A stretch of 64,000 bases of DNA from Candidatus Sulfurimonas baltica (GCF_015265455.1 NZ_CP054492.1:1798001-1862000); one strand, 5' to 3'. Counted from the stretch's first letter, positions 37,597 through 47,565 are shown. Made by a program: numbers and translations. The notes: generated from the sequence alone by a model not told the origin.

Positions 37597-37999
37597 TCAT
37601 GCCCTTATATAGCTCTATATAACCTAGTGTTTCACTATCAAACTTATCAACATGTTTTTTGTATTTATAAACTTCAAGTCTGTTGGTTATATTTGTATAC
37701 ATCTCCTGATGCCTTGGACTGTCATCTTTAAATGTCAGACCATAACTTGTAATGGCATATGCGCTATGTTTTGTATCACTTAAATCAAGTTCATGCAGAA
37801 GTCTGTAGTGCTCTTTTTTGATATTAAAAGCATTTCTTTTTTTATACCACATGTATAAAAGATATAACCCTAAAAACAAAACAATAAGCACAACAGAACT
37901 TACACCTAAAAGATAGTATAAAGAGTACTCAGTCACATCAACTATGGTCTTAATATCGTGTAGGGGAATGTCATAACTTTGAGCTTGTTGTGCTTTCAT
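37586..37999 (-). CDS. Small membrane protein of the Bat cluster, DUF4381-like
   Basis: 137-aa protein with one membrane segment (VSSVVLIVLFLGLYLLYMWY, about 34-53) and a basic, helical cytoplasmic part. Size, topology and place between the DUF58 and batA genes match the DUF4381 proteins of MoxR operons. It begins one base before the DUF58 stop and overlaps batA by 11 bases. No catalytic motif is visible. Confidence 0.65.
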   Translation of the reverse strand: MKAQQAQSYDIPLHDIKTIVDVTEYSLYYLLGVSSVVLIVLFLGLYLLYMWYKKRNAFNIKKEHYRLLHELDLSDTKHSAYAITSYGLTFKDDSPRHQEMYTNITNRLEVYKYKKHVDKFDSETLGYIELYKGMIDV

Positions 38000-38851
38000 T
38001 TATCTACCCTCAAACAATCTGCGAAGTTCTACACCTGCAAGAGAGTCAGTATATATTTTACAAAATCTAATTTGATCTTTTCTAAGAGAGTCATAAAGTA
38101 TGTGGTCGTGTGCCTGAACTTTTTTACTGTAAGCTTTTACACTTGAAGAGTTAAAGTCCCCCTCTAAAACAGCTCCGCTCTCAGGGTCAACCAAAGAGGC
38201 GAAACCCATAGCCGGAGGATTCTCTTCTAGTCTATCTCTAACAATTATGGAGAGCACTTCATGTTTTCTAGCCAGAAGTCTAAAATCTGGAATCTCAAAA
38301 TAGTCACCGATAACCAAAATTACAGATTTTCTTTTTAGTCTCTTAAACAAAGTGTCTGCAATAACTTTAAAATCTACTTTTTTGTTTATTGCATCAAAAC
38401 TTAAGATATCTTCTACGCTTTTTTGAATCTGGTGGAGTTTTTTGCTTGGTTTTGAGCTAGAGATCATCTCGTCGGTAAAAATATATGAACTAAGCAAATC
38501 TCCATTTTTTAGAGTTGAGTAGCTAAGCAGTGCAGCTACTTCAGCAATAGACTCTTGTTTAAACTTTTTTGAGCCAAAATGTACACTTCCGTTTAAAACA
38601 GAGACTATAACAACATTTAGCTCTCTCTCTTCACGAAATATTTTAATAAAAGGCTTCTGAAGTTTTGCTGTAATATTCCAGTCGATATGGCGGATATCAT
38701 CCCCTGGCATATACTCACGAAGCTCTATAAAGTCATACCCCTCGCCTTGAAAAATCGACGGGTTGTTACCGACCATTTCACTAAAGACTTGACGCTTTGC
38801 TCGAACTAATATTTTTTGCACGGATAAACCGTATTGAGATAGCTTGCTCAT
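38000..38851 (-). CDS. DUF58 domain protein of the MoxR-Bat cluster
   Basis: 283-aa soluble protein with the DUF58 signature GDDIRHIDWNITAKLQKPFIK near residue 50, and a degenerate VWA-like fold after it. DUF58 proteins are nearly always encoded after a MoxR ATPase and are presumed to work with it. It lies 7 bases after moxR and directly abuts the next gene. Confidence 0.9.
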   Translation of the reverse strand: MSKLSQYGLSVQKILVRAKRQVFSEMVGNNPSIFQGEGYDFIELREYMPGDDIRHIDWNITAKLQKPFIKIFREERELNVVIVSVLNGSVHFGSKKFKQESIAEVAALLSYSTLKNGDLLSSYIFTDEMISSSKPSKKLHQIQKSVEDILSFDAINKKVDFKVIADTLFKRLKRKSVILVIGDYFEIPDFRLLARKHEVLSIIVRDRLEENPPAMGFASLVDPESGAVLEGDFNSSSVKAYSKKVQAHDHILYDSLRKDQIRFCKIYTDSLAGVELRRLFEGR

Positions 38852-38858
38852 TTACGAC

Positions 38859-39806
38859 CTACGGAATTGCTACAGTCTCTAAAACTTTTTGAATAATTTC
38901 ATCTGTTGTAACACCCTCAGCCTCTGCTTCATAAGTTAAAACTATACGATGTCTCATAAGCTCTTTTGCGATATATGCCACATCAACAGGAGTAACAAAA
39001 TCTTTTCCGCGCATAAACGCCATAGCTTTTACAGCCTTAAACATATCTATACTTACACGAGGTGAAGCACCAAACTGGATATAATCTTTTATATCATCAA
39101 GACCATAAAGTGTAGGATTTCTGGTTGCATTAACAAGTTCTATCATGTACTCTTCAACTTCTTCATCTACATGTACATTTTTTATGGCCTGTTTTATCTC
39201 TTGCAAGTCATCATTTGTAACTACTGCTTTTATAGATTCAAAGTTTCCGCTTGAGATTCGTCTTGCTATCTCCAGTTCCTCTTTTTTTGTATTATAGTCA
39301 ACTATCAGTTTTAGCATAAATCTGTCTAGTTGAGCTTCTGGAAGCTGGTAAACACCCTCTTGCTCAACCGGATTTTGAGTAGCCATAACAAAAAATGGAG
39401 GCTCTATTTTAAAAGTCGTATCACCTAGCGTAACCTGTTTCTCTTGCATAACCTCAAGAAGAGCAGATTGTACTTTCGCAGGAGCACGGTTAATCTCATC
39501 TGCTAATAGCAGGTTTGTAAAAATAGGACCTTTTTTGATTTTAAAACTGTTATTTTGCGGGTCATAAATCTCTGCACCAAGTATATCTGATGGGAGTAAG
39601 TCCGGAGTAAATTGGGCACGTTTAAAGTTAAGACCTAAACTTTGTGCCAATGCATTTACGGTTGTAGTCTTTGCAAGTCCAGGGACACCCTCGATAAGGA
39701 TATGTCCATCACAAAGAAGTGCTATAAGAAGAGAATCTATCATCTTCTCTTGTCCTACAACTACTTTAGAAACTTCTTTTTTTATTAACTCAATCTTAGA
39801 AATCAT
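38859..39806 (-). CDS. moxR: MoxR-family AAA+ ATPase
   Basis: 315-aa AAA+ ATPase. Walker A is GVPGLAKTTTV near residue 40, Walker B LLLADEINRAPAKVQ near 98, sensor 1 ATQNPVEQEGVYQLPEAQLDRF near 142, and sensor 2 GASPR near 248. MoxR proteins act as chaperone-like ATPases with VWA partners, here BatA and BatB. It starts the six-gene Bat cluster; a 77-base gap separates it from the lipoprotein gene upstream. Confidence 0.95.
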   Translation of the reverse strand: MISKIELIKKEVSKVVVGQEKMIDSLLIALLCDGHILIEGVPGLAKTTTVNALAQSLGLNFKRAQFTPDLLPSDILGAEIYDPQNNSFKIKKGPIFTNLLLADEINRAPAKVQSALLEVMQEKQVTLGDTTFKIEPPFFVMATQNPVEQEGVYQLPEAQLDRFMLKLIVDYNTKKEELEIARRISSGNFESIKAVVTNDDLQEIKQAIKNVHVDEEVEEYMIELVNATRNPTLYGLDDIKDYIQFGASPRVSIDMFKAVKAMAFMRGKDFVTPVDVAYIAKELMRHRIVLTYEAEAEGVTTDEIIQKVLETVAIP

Positions 39807-39883
39807 AAGTATTAGACCTTGTGTTAAAGTTAGGGAAGTATAACGAATTGGGAGTAAATGGATGGTAATATTAAACTGCTTTT

Positions 39884-40894
39884 TTAATTGACTCCAAGAA
39901 TCTTTAAAACATCTCTTTTTTGTATCTCTTGTTTGAAATTTTCAACAGAATCAGACATAGCAATATCATCACTTTGTGGCGAGTAGCCAACAACATTTAT
40001 TTGCTCACTGTGTATAATATTTTTTTTCTCATCTTTAACCTCGATCAGCACGGAACTCTTGGCGATATAAACTCCATGAGAGAAAGCTTTGTCTAGTTTA
40101 TGTGAGAGCGATATGTTAATATTGTTTTTATCATTTTGGCTGTTTGGTTTTATAGCTATTTTAGTCTCACTTAAAGCTGTTTTCACTGCATTTGCAAATG
40201 CTCTTGATTCTTTAGAGCTAGAAAAAGAGATACTCATGTTTTTAAGTAACAAATCAAAATCATTATTAAGAATCTGCATTGTTTTTAAGTAAGGTGCATC
40301 ATCAAAGTCTTTATCTAATGAGTCAAGAACCAAAAGTGTTGAGAGTGTTTGTGAGAGTGTTTGCTGCGACTCTTTGTAAAAAGAATATCGGCTTAGTATA
40401 TTCATATCACTGATATATTTTTGCTTATCTTCAATCTTTTTATATATTTGATTTAAAGTTTTTAACAAACTTTCTGTCAATATTTTTTTATCTGAACTCA
40501 CAAGAGTTACAAAGTGCTTATAGTTTTGTTTATGAACCTCAACAACCTCATAATTGCTAATTCTTATTTTACTTACTTCACTTCTGATATCAGAACTGCT
40601 AGTTTGTGTGAAATACTCCCTATACCCTTTTTGAGTGTTTGTTGCAGAGTTATACTGAGACGATATGGTAATTCCAAGCTTTGAAACAAGGTTGTCCAGT
40701 GCACTTTTAATTGCTTCTTCTCTATTTATTCCATCTCCAACACCATAAATAAAGACTCCGTTGTTCACTGGTGGAGTTATATACCACAAAGGGAGTTGTT
40801 TTTCTACATGTAGAGCCTGAGATGGTTTGCCCACGCTGCATCCGCCAAATGAAAGAGCCAACAGTGCGAGTAAAATGTTTACTGATATTCTCAT
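39884..40894 (-). CDS. LPP20-family lipoprotein A
   Basis: 336-aa predicted outer-membrane lipoprotein, lipobox LSFGGC near residue 19. The N-terminal mature part shows the LPP20 pattern: PLWYITPP, GVGDGINREEAIKSALDNLVSKLG. A helical middle region and a C-terminal beta domain follow. It starts inside the stop of the CsgG-like gene (ATGA) and is the last gene of the lipoprotein island before the first Bat cluster. Related proteins at 46666-47541 and 62076-62636 share the LPP20 pattern. Confidence 0.78.
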   Translation of the reverse strand: MRISVNILLALLALSFGGCSVGKPSQALHVEKQLPLWYITPPVNNGVFIYGVGDGINREEAIKSALDNLVSKLGITISSQYNSATNTQKGYREYFTQTSSSDIRSEVSKIRISNYEVVEVHKQNYKHFVTLVSSDKKILTESLLKTLNQIYKKIEDKQKYISDMNILSRYSFYKESQQTLSQTLSTLLVLDSLDKDFDDAPYLKTMQILNNDFDLLLKNMSISFSSSKESRAFANAVKTALSETKIAIKPNSQNDKNNINISLSHKLDKAFSHGVYIAKSSVLIEVKDEKKNIIHSEQINVVGYSPQSDDIAMSDSVENFKQEIQKRDVLKILGVN

Positions 40895-41889
40895 TGTTGC
40901 ATCTGTTCTTGAGCATGTCTATGCGACGATATTGAGCTGTTTATACGTAAAATTGCCAAATCAACGGCTTCTACAGGTTTTACAGTTAAAGAATCAGCAA
41001 GTTCAAAAAGTTGTCTTGCACTTGTGAGGTCACCTTGAACCTCTTTGACTATTGCCAGATTGTATGCTGCTACATAACTTTTATCAGAAGTTGATTCAAG
41101 GAGTTTGCTTAAAAGCTCTTCTGCTCTGTCGTAGCGTTTATGCTGTATATATTCAAGTGCATGCTCAAGTTCATCTTCTTGTTTATCTGAATACTCTATG
41201 TCAGGTTCATCAAGAAGTAAAACTCTGTATGTGGCATAATATGGAACAAGCTTTTGAACGAAACTTCTGCTTACCTCATCAGCCAACATATTCAAACCAT
41301 AAGCTTTTGAGGGGAGATCATCTGTGTCATCTGAACAATGTTTCCATGCTCCATTTTTGCTTAGAGTCTCTGCATAGATAATATCCCCTTTTTGTATATC
41401 AACAATTTTTATTTGAGCAACTATAGCCATATCACGTCTTATGCAGCGAACACTATATTTGTAAGTCTCTTTGCACTTCTCATCTGAACATTTGGTTCTT
41501 TTTTCATAAAAAGATTTGTCACTCATCGATGCTGCCGAGATATCACCGCTGATAAGCGCTTGAGCACCGAGCAATCTGCCCATTTTTACAGAGCTTGACT
41601 CATCAAAAAGACCTGAATTTTGAAGACGTTGCTCCTCTATCACTTTATTTATATCGCTGCGGCTGATTGTTGTAAAATAGTTCTTTTCGTCAACCTTCTT
41701 ACCCGCCAACTCAACCTCAATCTTATTAGATAGTCCCACTGTATCATGTGAAAAAGTGCTAACCGCAACCTTTTTAGTACTTGCCATACGGTCAACTTCC
41801 GCTGGCTGTATTGCGTAAACTGTCGCCTTTTGGGCACACCCGCTTATTAGCAGTGCTGCCGTTGCAATCGCCAGTATGTAATATTTCAT
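40891..41889 (-). CDS. CsgG-like lipoprotein with C-terminal TPR region
   Basis: 332-aa predicted lipoprotein, lipobox LLISGC. Residues 30-215 resemble the CsgG fold: KKVAVSTF, DINKVIEEQRLQNSGLFDE, LLGAQALISGDI. A helical TPR-like tail (about 235-320: ALEYIQHKRYDRAEELLSKL, AAYNLAIVKEVQGDLTSARQ) follows. CsgG itself is the curli export pore, but no curli genes are here, and the membrane-spanning beta segments are not evident, so a structural or regulatory role is as likely. It overlaps the LPP20 gene by 4 bases. Confidence 0.78.
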   Translation of the reverse strand: MKYYILAIATAALLISGCAQKATVYAIQPAEVDRMASTKKVAVSTFSHDTVGLSNKIEVELAGKKVDEKNYFTTISRSDINKVIEEQRLQNSGLFDESSSVKMGRLLGAQALISGDISAASMSDKSFYEKRTKCSDEKCKETYKYSVRCIRRDMAIVAQIKIVDIQKGDIIYAETLSKNGAWKHCSDDTDDLPSKAYGLNMLADEVSRSFVQKLVPYYATYRVLLLDEPDIEYSDKQEDELEHALEYIQHKRYDRAEELLSKLLESTSDKSYVAAYNLAIVKEVQGDLTSARQLFELADSLTVKPVEAVDLAILRINSSISSHRHAQEQMQQ

Positions 41890-41917
41890 ATTTTTTTTAC
41901 CAGATTCATAAAAGTTT

Positions 41918-42535
41918 TTACCACGCTACAGATTTATTACTGCCGCGTTTTCCTATAATACGCTCATCTTCCCAAAAAGCCAAGCCTGTCTTGATATCTG
42001 TCAAAGACATTTGAAAATAGTACTCAACACGCTGGGTAGATTTATCTACACTAATATTACGCTGAAGAATTTTTCCAGAGAGACTCAAATCAGGTGCTAT
42101 CATAGACCCTTTTCCTGCAACAGTTTTTTGATTAAACTCATCATCTCCTCTAAGCTCTTTTCTCGTTTTCATAGCCATCGTATCTTCAGCACCGTTTGCC
42201 CCTACAGCAGTTGTCACAACAACTTTACCGCTGCGCAAAAGACCTACACGTATTTTCTTAACAAGCTGATCTGTGTCAATATGCTGCATCGTATCATTGA
42301 TAATTCTAGAGACCACAAGAACATAACGCTCGCCATTTGGTTTATTTACAGCTCCTGAAGCTAGAAGTGACTCTATCATGTCTTGAGCCGCGCCTTGAAA
42401 ATCACGGTAATCAAGACCCATCACAGCATCGCCTTTGTCGTTGTTTATATCAATATTTGTGGTTTTTGTTGCACATCCACTAAATAAAAGTCCAACTGCA
42501 CCTAAAATTATTGTCCATCGTATTGTTTGTCGCAT
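41918..42535 (-). CDS. lpoB: LpoB-like penicillin-binding-protein activator lipoprotein
   Basis: 205-aa lipoprotein, lipobox LLFSGC. The pattern DYRDFQGAAQDMIESLLASG, RYVLVVSRIINDTMQHIDTDQL and IAPDLSLSGKI is that of LpoB, which activates PBP1B from the outer membrane in E. coli. The neighbouring ycfL gene supports this, since ycfL-lpoB are adjacent in E. coli too. AAGGAG precedes the ATG at 42535. It overlaps ycfL by 28 bases. Confidence 0.85.
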   Translation of the reverse strand: MRQTIRWTIILGAVGLLFSGCATKTTNIDINNDKGDAVMGLDYRDFQGAAQDMIESLLASGAVNKPNGERYVLVVSRIINDTMQHIDTDQLVKKIRVGLLRSGKVVVTTAVGANGAEDTMAMKTRKELRGDDEFNQKTVAGKGSMIAPDLSLSGKILQRNISVDKSTQRVEYYFQMSLTDIKTGLAFWEDERIIGKRGSNKSVAW

Positions 42536-42915
42536 GTTATCTCCTTGTCTTGTTTTATATATAAGCGAAACGTTGTCGCTTTTGTATTTGGTGATGTTGC
42601 ATTAATGTAAAAAGGCTGGTTTGCATATGCCGGAGCTTTTTTCCAGCCTGAGAGAATACTCTCTATTTTAAAACCCTCTTTATCAAGCCAAACTACACGG
42701 TACTCAAGAGCCTGATAGTTGTTGGAACTATTTTCACCGATAACCTGAGCCTGCATAAAACCATCAGGTTTTTTTCTCCCTTTTATATCTGTGATGACAA
42801 TACCTCCACTGCCACACCCATCTACAACTTTTACTATTGCACCGGCAGGTTCCGGCGATTTACTACAGCCAAAAAAAGCAACCAATGCTAAAACAATTAA
42901 TATATGAGACCTCAT
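42508..42915 (-). CDS. ycfL: YcfL-like (DUF1425) lipoprotein
   Basis: 135-aa lipoprotein, lipobox LVAFFGC. The mature part has the DUF1425 pattern: FMQAQVIGENSSNNYQALEY, RVVWLDKEGFKIESILSGWK, and FYINATSPNTKATTFRLYI. Start ATG at 42915 has AAGGAG at good spacing; a GTG two codons upstream lies inside that ribosome site. YcfL has no settled function; its repeated pairing with LpoB points to cell-wall synthesis control. Confidence 0.8.
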   Translation of the reverse strand: MRSHILIVLALVAFFGCSKSPEPAGAIVKVVDGCGSGGIVITDIKGRKKPDGFMQAQVIGENSSNNYQALEYRVVWLDKEGFKIESILSGWKKAPAYANQPFYINATSPNTKATTFRLYIKQDKEITCDKQYDGQ

Positions 42916-42963
42916 CAACACTCCTTATTGCTCTTTATATTCTAACATAAACAATCTTTGGCA

Positions 42964-45174
42964 TCAACTTACATTATTGTTCTTGTTTACAGGTAGGGTA
43001 ATAATAAAGATTGCTCCTTTATCATGATTATTCTCTGTTGAATTATAAACTACTATTGTTCCATTCATATGGTCAGTAATGATTTGGTGACTCATATTCA
43101 GCCCAAGACCTGTCCCTTTAGATTTATGTTTAGTCGTAAAATAGGGTTCATATATTTTATCGATAATATCAAGCGGTATCCCATCTCCATTATCTTCTAT
43201 TGCAATAATTATTTCGTCATTAATTTTTTTGATTTTTATCTCTATATGTCCAACTTTTTCTTTATCACTGTTTTGGCACTGTAAAATAGCATCTTTTGAA
43301 TTGTTTACTATGTTTATAATAACTTGCTTGAACTCATTCGCATAACCATACAGAATCAACTCCTCATCGGAGGAATCATCTATAATGCTAAGTGTTATCG
43401 AATGGCTGTTTAATTGAGGGGTTATTAAATTATAAACATCCTGTATGCTTTGTTTAACACAAAAGTTTTCTTTTAATTTATTTGGATTGTAATAACTTCT
43501 GAAATCATCAATAGTTTTTGTCATATACTCAAGCTGACCTGCTATTGCCTCTGACATCGGTTTATAATCTTCATAACTCACGCTTCCGTTTAGCTCTAAC
43601 ATAAATTCCACTTTCATATTCATAACGCTTATTATATTTAGAGGCTGTCTCCACTGATGAGCTATATTACCTATCATCTCTCCCATTGAGGCCATTTTAG
43701 CCTGTTGAAACAGTTGTTTCTCTTTGTCTTTAACACTATTATTTAACTCTACTTCATTTGTTATATCGATCAACTGGATTATGTCTGTAGTCTCATTTTG
43801 ATAGATAACTTCTCTCGCTTTAACGGCAAAGTGATACTCTTTGCCATCTTTTATTATCATGGCTTTGTGTACTTTATCTTTGTTTTTTATATAGTCTGTC
43901 CAGTAGACTCCATTTATATACTTACTCTGAATATAGTTTTTATCATCGTGCACTTCAAACAAATCGCAAACACACTCATATTGATTTAAAAATTCTTCCA
44001 AGTCTTTATATTGATTAAAAAACATTAAAAACTTTAAATTGACCTCTATAATATTTTTATTTCTATAGAGTATAATTATTGAGGGCAAAAAATTAATAAT
44101 TGATTTTGTCTCCTTTTGTGCAATCTTTATATTAATATTTGATTTTAAAATTCTATAAAGAAAATAAAATAACACCATTAAGGCGATAGCGATTATTGCA
44201 TTAATATGTTTATAGTCGCTGATAATATTCTTTAGCTCATCATTCATTGCATATGAAACAAAATATGCAACAACACTTTTATTGTCAGTGTGCCTAACAG
44301 GTATAAAAGTAACCACCTGCACGGAATCGTCAAACTCATGACACAAAGCAAAAGACTTTTCATGTTTAAAGTTTTTTTCTATATCTTTTTTCATGTATTT
44401 ATCTATGATTGCTTTTTCTTTTTTTCTTGCCTCCTCTATATCAAGTTTTGAGGTGACCGTGTATAAATAGTCTTCATGCTCAAGACTTTGGAGATATTTG
44501 TTGAAAATCTCCGGTTTCCACAGGTTTGTATCAAAAAGTTTTTTATTTACAATAAAGTGCGTATGTGTTTTATGATTCTCTTCAATAGACTTTTGCAATG
44601 CTCCTGAGGAAAATGAGATTTCAACAGCCCCCAAGTAGATGTTTTTGCTTGAAAAAACAGGATAAACAAATCTGTAGGCATGTATAGTTCTCCCTCCCTC
44701 AAACCCCTCTATAAACTCTTTGTGCTTATTAACATAATCAAAACTGTATCTAATACCTTTCAAATCATCCCCGAATTTTTCGTGCTTGTGCGTCCTTAAA
44801 AAATTCTGACTGTTTGGAAAGACAAATTGAAATTGCAAAACACCCAATTTTACCAACTTTGCATAATCCCCTTTTGTCAAATCATAGAGTTTTTCTCTCA
44901 AAACACCTCTTCTGATATCGTCTGCATTTAGCGCCTCTTCCAAAATATTTAAAATATCGGGCTCTTGAACTATTAAATCAAATGTATGTTGTGCTATTTT
45001 TTTATACAATCTTAAATTTGTATCATAATTCATCTGGTTGGCTGAAATAGTTTGGCGCAAGTGTTCTTTAACTCTTTGTTTTTTGTCGTTCGTGAGGACA
45101 AAGAACACAATAAAAAATGAAACAAGAAAAGCTAAAACAAGTAAAAATTGGTACTTAAATGTATTTGTTGACAT
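42964..45174 (-). CDS. Cache-domain sensor histidine kinase in the lipoprotein island
   Basis: 736-aa kinase. One membrane segment (about 8-27), a periplasmic double-Cache type domain (NSQNFLRTHKHEKFGDDLKG is typical of dCACHE_3), a second segment near 335-350, a PAS-like domain, then the kinase core: H-box MASMGEMIGNIAHQWRQPLN, N-box INIVNNSKDAIL, G1 AIEDNGDGIP and G2 STGLGLNMS-like SKGTGLGLNMSHQI. No response regulator is adjacent. About 40 bases separate it from ycfL, and 50 from the gene upstream, so it may be co-transcribed with the lipoproteins. Confidence 0.9.
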   Translation of the reverse strand: MSTNTFKYQFLLVLAFLVSFFIVFFVLTNDKKQRVKEHLRQTISANQMNYDTNLRLYKKIAQHTFDLIVQEPDILNILEEALNADDIRRGVLREKLYDLTKGDYAKLVKLGVLQFQFVFPNSQNFLRTHKHEKFGDDLKGIRYSFDYVNKHKEFIEGFEGGRTIHAYRFVYPVFSSKNIYLGAVEISFSSGALQKSIEENHKTHTHFIVNKKLFDTNLWKPEIFNKYLQSLEHEDYLYTVTSKLDIEEARKKEKAIIDKYMKKDIEKNFKHEKSFALCHEFDDSVQVVTFIPVRHTDNKSVVAYFVSYAMNDELKNIISDYKHINAIIAIALMVLFYFLYRILKSNINIKIAQKETKSIINFLPSIIILYRNKNIIEVNLKFLMFFNQYKDLEEFLNQYECVCDLFEVHDDKNYIQSKYINGVYWTDYIKNKDKVHKAMIIKDGKEYHFAVKAREVIYQNETTDIIQLIDITNEVELNNSVKDKEKQLFQQAKMASMGEMIGNIAHQWRQPLNIISVMNMKVEFMLELNGSVSYEDYKPMSEAIAGQLEYMTKTIDDFRSYYNPNKLKENFCVKQSIQDVYNLITPQLNSHSITLSIIDDSSDEELILYGYANEFKQVIINIVNNSKDAILQCQNSDKEKVGHIEIKIKKINDEIIIAIEDNGDGIPLDIIDKIYEPYFTTKHKSKGTGLGLNMSHQIITDHMNGTIVVYNSTENNHDKGAIFIITLPVNKNNNVS

Positions 45175-45225
45175 GAGAATCTTTGTGTATAAAATTAGTT
45201 ATTAACAAAATGCAGTTTATCGCCT

Positions 45226-46641
45226 TTAATAAAAGCTGATAACACTAATGCCTGGTGTTGAAATTACTGCTGGAATTTTAACATAAATCATAGAATGTTT
45301 GGCATTGATATCAATCTTTACATCCAAATTTTTAACTCCGGCTTTAAGAAGCAGTTTTCCGTCAGATGGCATTTTTACCCTTGCAATTTGAAAATTTTTT
45401 GGCAAAGAGTTCCAAACTCTAGTGTCGGCATGAGTAGTTAAAGACTGAAAAATGCCGGTTGCGAGACCAAGAACAGCTCCCCCTTTCTCGTTTGCCCTAT
45501 ACTGCGCATAAGTTTTTAATATTGCCGAGAAAACTGCCCGGGTCAAAATATCGTTATACGAATAGTTAAACTCTGTTAACACTACTCTGTCCATGTCGGC
45601 GACTAATGATGTATCTTCTAGTTTTTCCCCATGAGAAAAAACGGTTATGTTTGATGTTGCCTGCTCTCTTGTATTCATTTTTGGCAGGGCTATCCCTGCA
45701 TATACTAATTTAGGAGTGAAAAGAAACATTGGTATATTTACTCTATACTCAGACTTGATAGCTCCTAAACCGTTCTCGTATATCACCCATACATACTTTT
45801 CACTAATGGGCTTGCCCGAGAGTGCATCTTCTACCATCTCAAAATCAGCTTTTACTGTTTTATTTTTGGGCACCATCCCATGAACCTCTTTTAAAAGTGA
45901 TGATGATTTTGAGTAGTCACCCTCTATTGCAAAAAACAGACCTGCCAAATAGGTTGTAAAGGGATTCACAAAATCAGGATAGGCCTGAAACTGCTCCAAA
46001 GATGAGTAGTTTCTTTGCGCTATGTTTTTAATTGTTGCATTGGAGAGTGTTTTATCAAACCCGGCACTTCTTTTCTCTCTCCTTTTTTCTGCTATTGCAT
46101 CTTTTTGCTTGCCTATCAACTCTGCATATGTCTCTTTTGCACGTCTTTGACGGTCAATAGCGCGGTTTAGTTCGACTCTAGCCTCTGCGTATTTTCCTAG
46201 TGCCATATAATCGAGAGACTTGTATGTGTTTACCATTATCGCTTCACTTATAGTTGCATGATAATCTATCGCCGCATCATTAAGCATCAGCTGTGACATG
46301 TAGTCTGCCACACTCCCCCCTATTGTCTCCTCATGGTGAAATTTGATAATATTTTCTGATTCATCAAGCATCTTAATGCTGTTAATATAATCTTTTGCAT
46401 AAAAATATGAGTTTCCTGCTTTTAGAATTGAGAGTAAATTTGCCTCATCTAATGAAGCTCTCTTATCTTTGCTCTCATATGCCAGAGTTGCCGCTTCTGC
46501 GTAATGACCCGCAATATACATTTTATCCTGCTGTGAGGAGTTACTTAAATCAACACCTATGGAGTTTGCAAGATTAGATACACATCCAGAGAACAATAGA
46601 GGCAAGAGAGTAACAAAAAGTAAATGTTTTAATAGTTTCAT
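45226..46641 (-). CDS. COG3014-like lipoprotein with TPR-like helices
   Basis: 471-aa lipoprotein, lipobox LLFSGC. Residues 30-290 are helical and TPR-like (MYIAGHYAEAATLAYESKDK, YMALGKYAEARVELNRAIDR, YLAGLFFAIEGDYSKSSSLL). The C-terminal part (from about 285: KYVWVIYENGLGAIKSEYRV) is a beta domain. This layout is that of COG3014 proteins. Such genes often sit with LPP20 and LpoB-like genes, as here. Function unknown. Confidence 0.75.
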   Translation of the reverse strand: MKLLKHLLFVTLLPLLFSGCVSNLANSIGVDLSNSSQQDKMYIAGHYAEAATLAYESKDKRASLDEANLLSILKAGNSYFYAKDYINSIKMLDESENIIKFHHEETIGGSVADYMSQLMLNDAAIDYHATISEAIMVNTYKSLDYMALGKYAEARVELNRAIDRQRRAKETYAELIGKQKDAIAEKRREKRSAGFDKTLSNATIKNIAQRNYSSLEQFQAYPDFVNPFTTYLAGLFFAIEGDYSKSSSLLKEVHGMVPKNKTVKADFEMVEDALSGKPISEKYVWVIYENGLGAIKSEYRVNIPMFLFTPKLVYAGIALPKMNTREQATSNITVFSHGEKLEDTSLVADMDRVVLTEFNYSYNDILTRAVFSAILKTYAQYRANEKGGAVLGLATGIFQSLTTHADTRVWNSLPKNFQIARVKMPSDGKLLLKAGVKNLDVKIDINAKHSMIYVKIPAVISTPGISVISFY

Positions 46642-46665
46642 TTATATACTTTGTATTTTATTTTT

Positions 46666-47541
46666 TTAATTATTAACAATCCAAACATACAGCTCACAAC
46701 TCTGCGGATCAAGCCATATATCTTTTACAGTCGTTGGTTGGGATCTATTTGCACTTCTTACAATTGACGATGTTTCAAAGATTTCTCCTGATGTATCATT
46801 ATGTAAGATTTCCAATGCTTCATGTTCTGATGCAATTTGTGTTTTTTTTCGCTTTGAAAGAGCTGATTTCGCCAAGATTGTAGCAACTTTTTTTTGCTCT
46901 TCATAACTTTTCAAACTCTCTTTTTCTGCGATACCGACACTTCCCTGATAAGTATTTTGATTTGGTCTAAAAAACCATACAGGTTTGTTTTGGTACAAGT
47001 CGGCTTTAGTATCAATTGTTTTTAATATATTCTGAGGATAACATCTGCTTTGCATAAGTTCATCTTTGTCAAACGCTCTCGTATTTAGTTTTGGCAGAGT
47101 CTGCATAGTTTTTGCGTACTCGCTCTTTATGCCTAAAAGATTGTTTAGCCTTGGTTTTGAAAGTTCCACTAGAACATATAGTTTTCTGTTCTCATCAAAG
47201 TATGCATCGACCTGATAACTCTCATTTAAAAAAATTTCCGATAAAGCTGTAATCTTATTATGGTTTTTATTTAAGATTTTATCTTCATTGATTTTTTCAC
47301 TACTGTTGTATACTGAGGTAATGTATGATTTTAAACTATGCGCCAAATCACTTTTTGCCTTATTAACAGCTGCAAGACGTTGAGTATATACACCCTGAAA
47401 ATTAACTTCACTCGAGCCCACTCCTCGTAAAGCGTCAGGAGAATCAACCCATTTTGGAAGTTGTTCACTAGGCTTTACTTGAACTGCCGGAGCACACCCT
47501 GCAAAAAAATAGATTAAAATTAATAAAAAAACTTTGTACAT
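46666..47541 (-). CDS. LPP20-like lipoprotein B
   Basis: 291-aa lipoprotein, lipobox YFFAGC near residue 15. The mature start reads LPKWVDSPDALRGVGSSEVN, then a helical A-A-V-N-K-A-K-S-D-L-A-H-S-L-K-S-Y stretch, the same order as LPP20-type domains. It is 24 bases upstream of the COG3014-like gene and 24 bases downstream of the next. A second copy of the family in one island suggests duplication or a hetero-oligomer. Confidence 0.7.
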   Translation of the reverse strand: MYKVFLLILIYFFAGCAPAVQVKPSEQLPKWVDSPDALRGVGSSEVNFQGVYTQRLAAVNKAKSDLAHSLKSYITSVYNSSEKINEDKILNKNHNKITALSEIFLNESYQVDAYFDENRKLYVLVELSKPRLNNLLGIKSEYAKTMQTLPKLNTRAFDKDELMQSRCYPQNILKTIDTKADLYQNKPVWFFRPNQNTYQGSVGIAEKESLKSYEEQKKVATILAKSALSKRKKTQIASEHEALEILHNDTSGEIFETSSIVRSANRSQPTTVKDIWLDPQSCELYVWIVNN

Positions 47542-47565
47542 GTAACTCCCAAATTGTTAAAAAGA

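Noticed and set aside
40891-41889. Curli secretion channel (true CsgG)
   Set aside because: No csgA, csgB, csgE or csgF neighbours, and a TPR tail is attached; called only CsgG-like.
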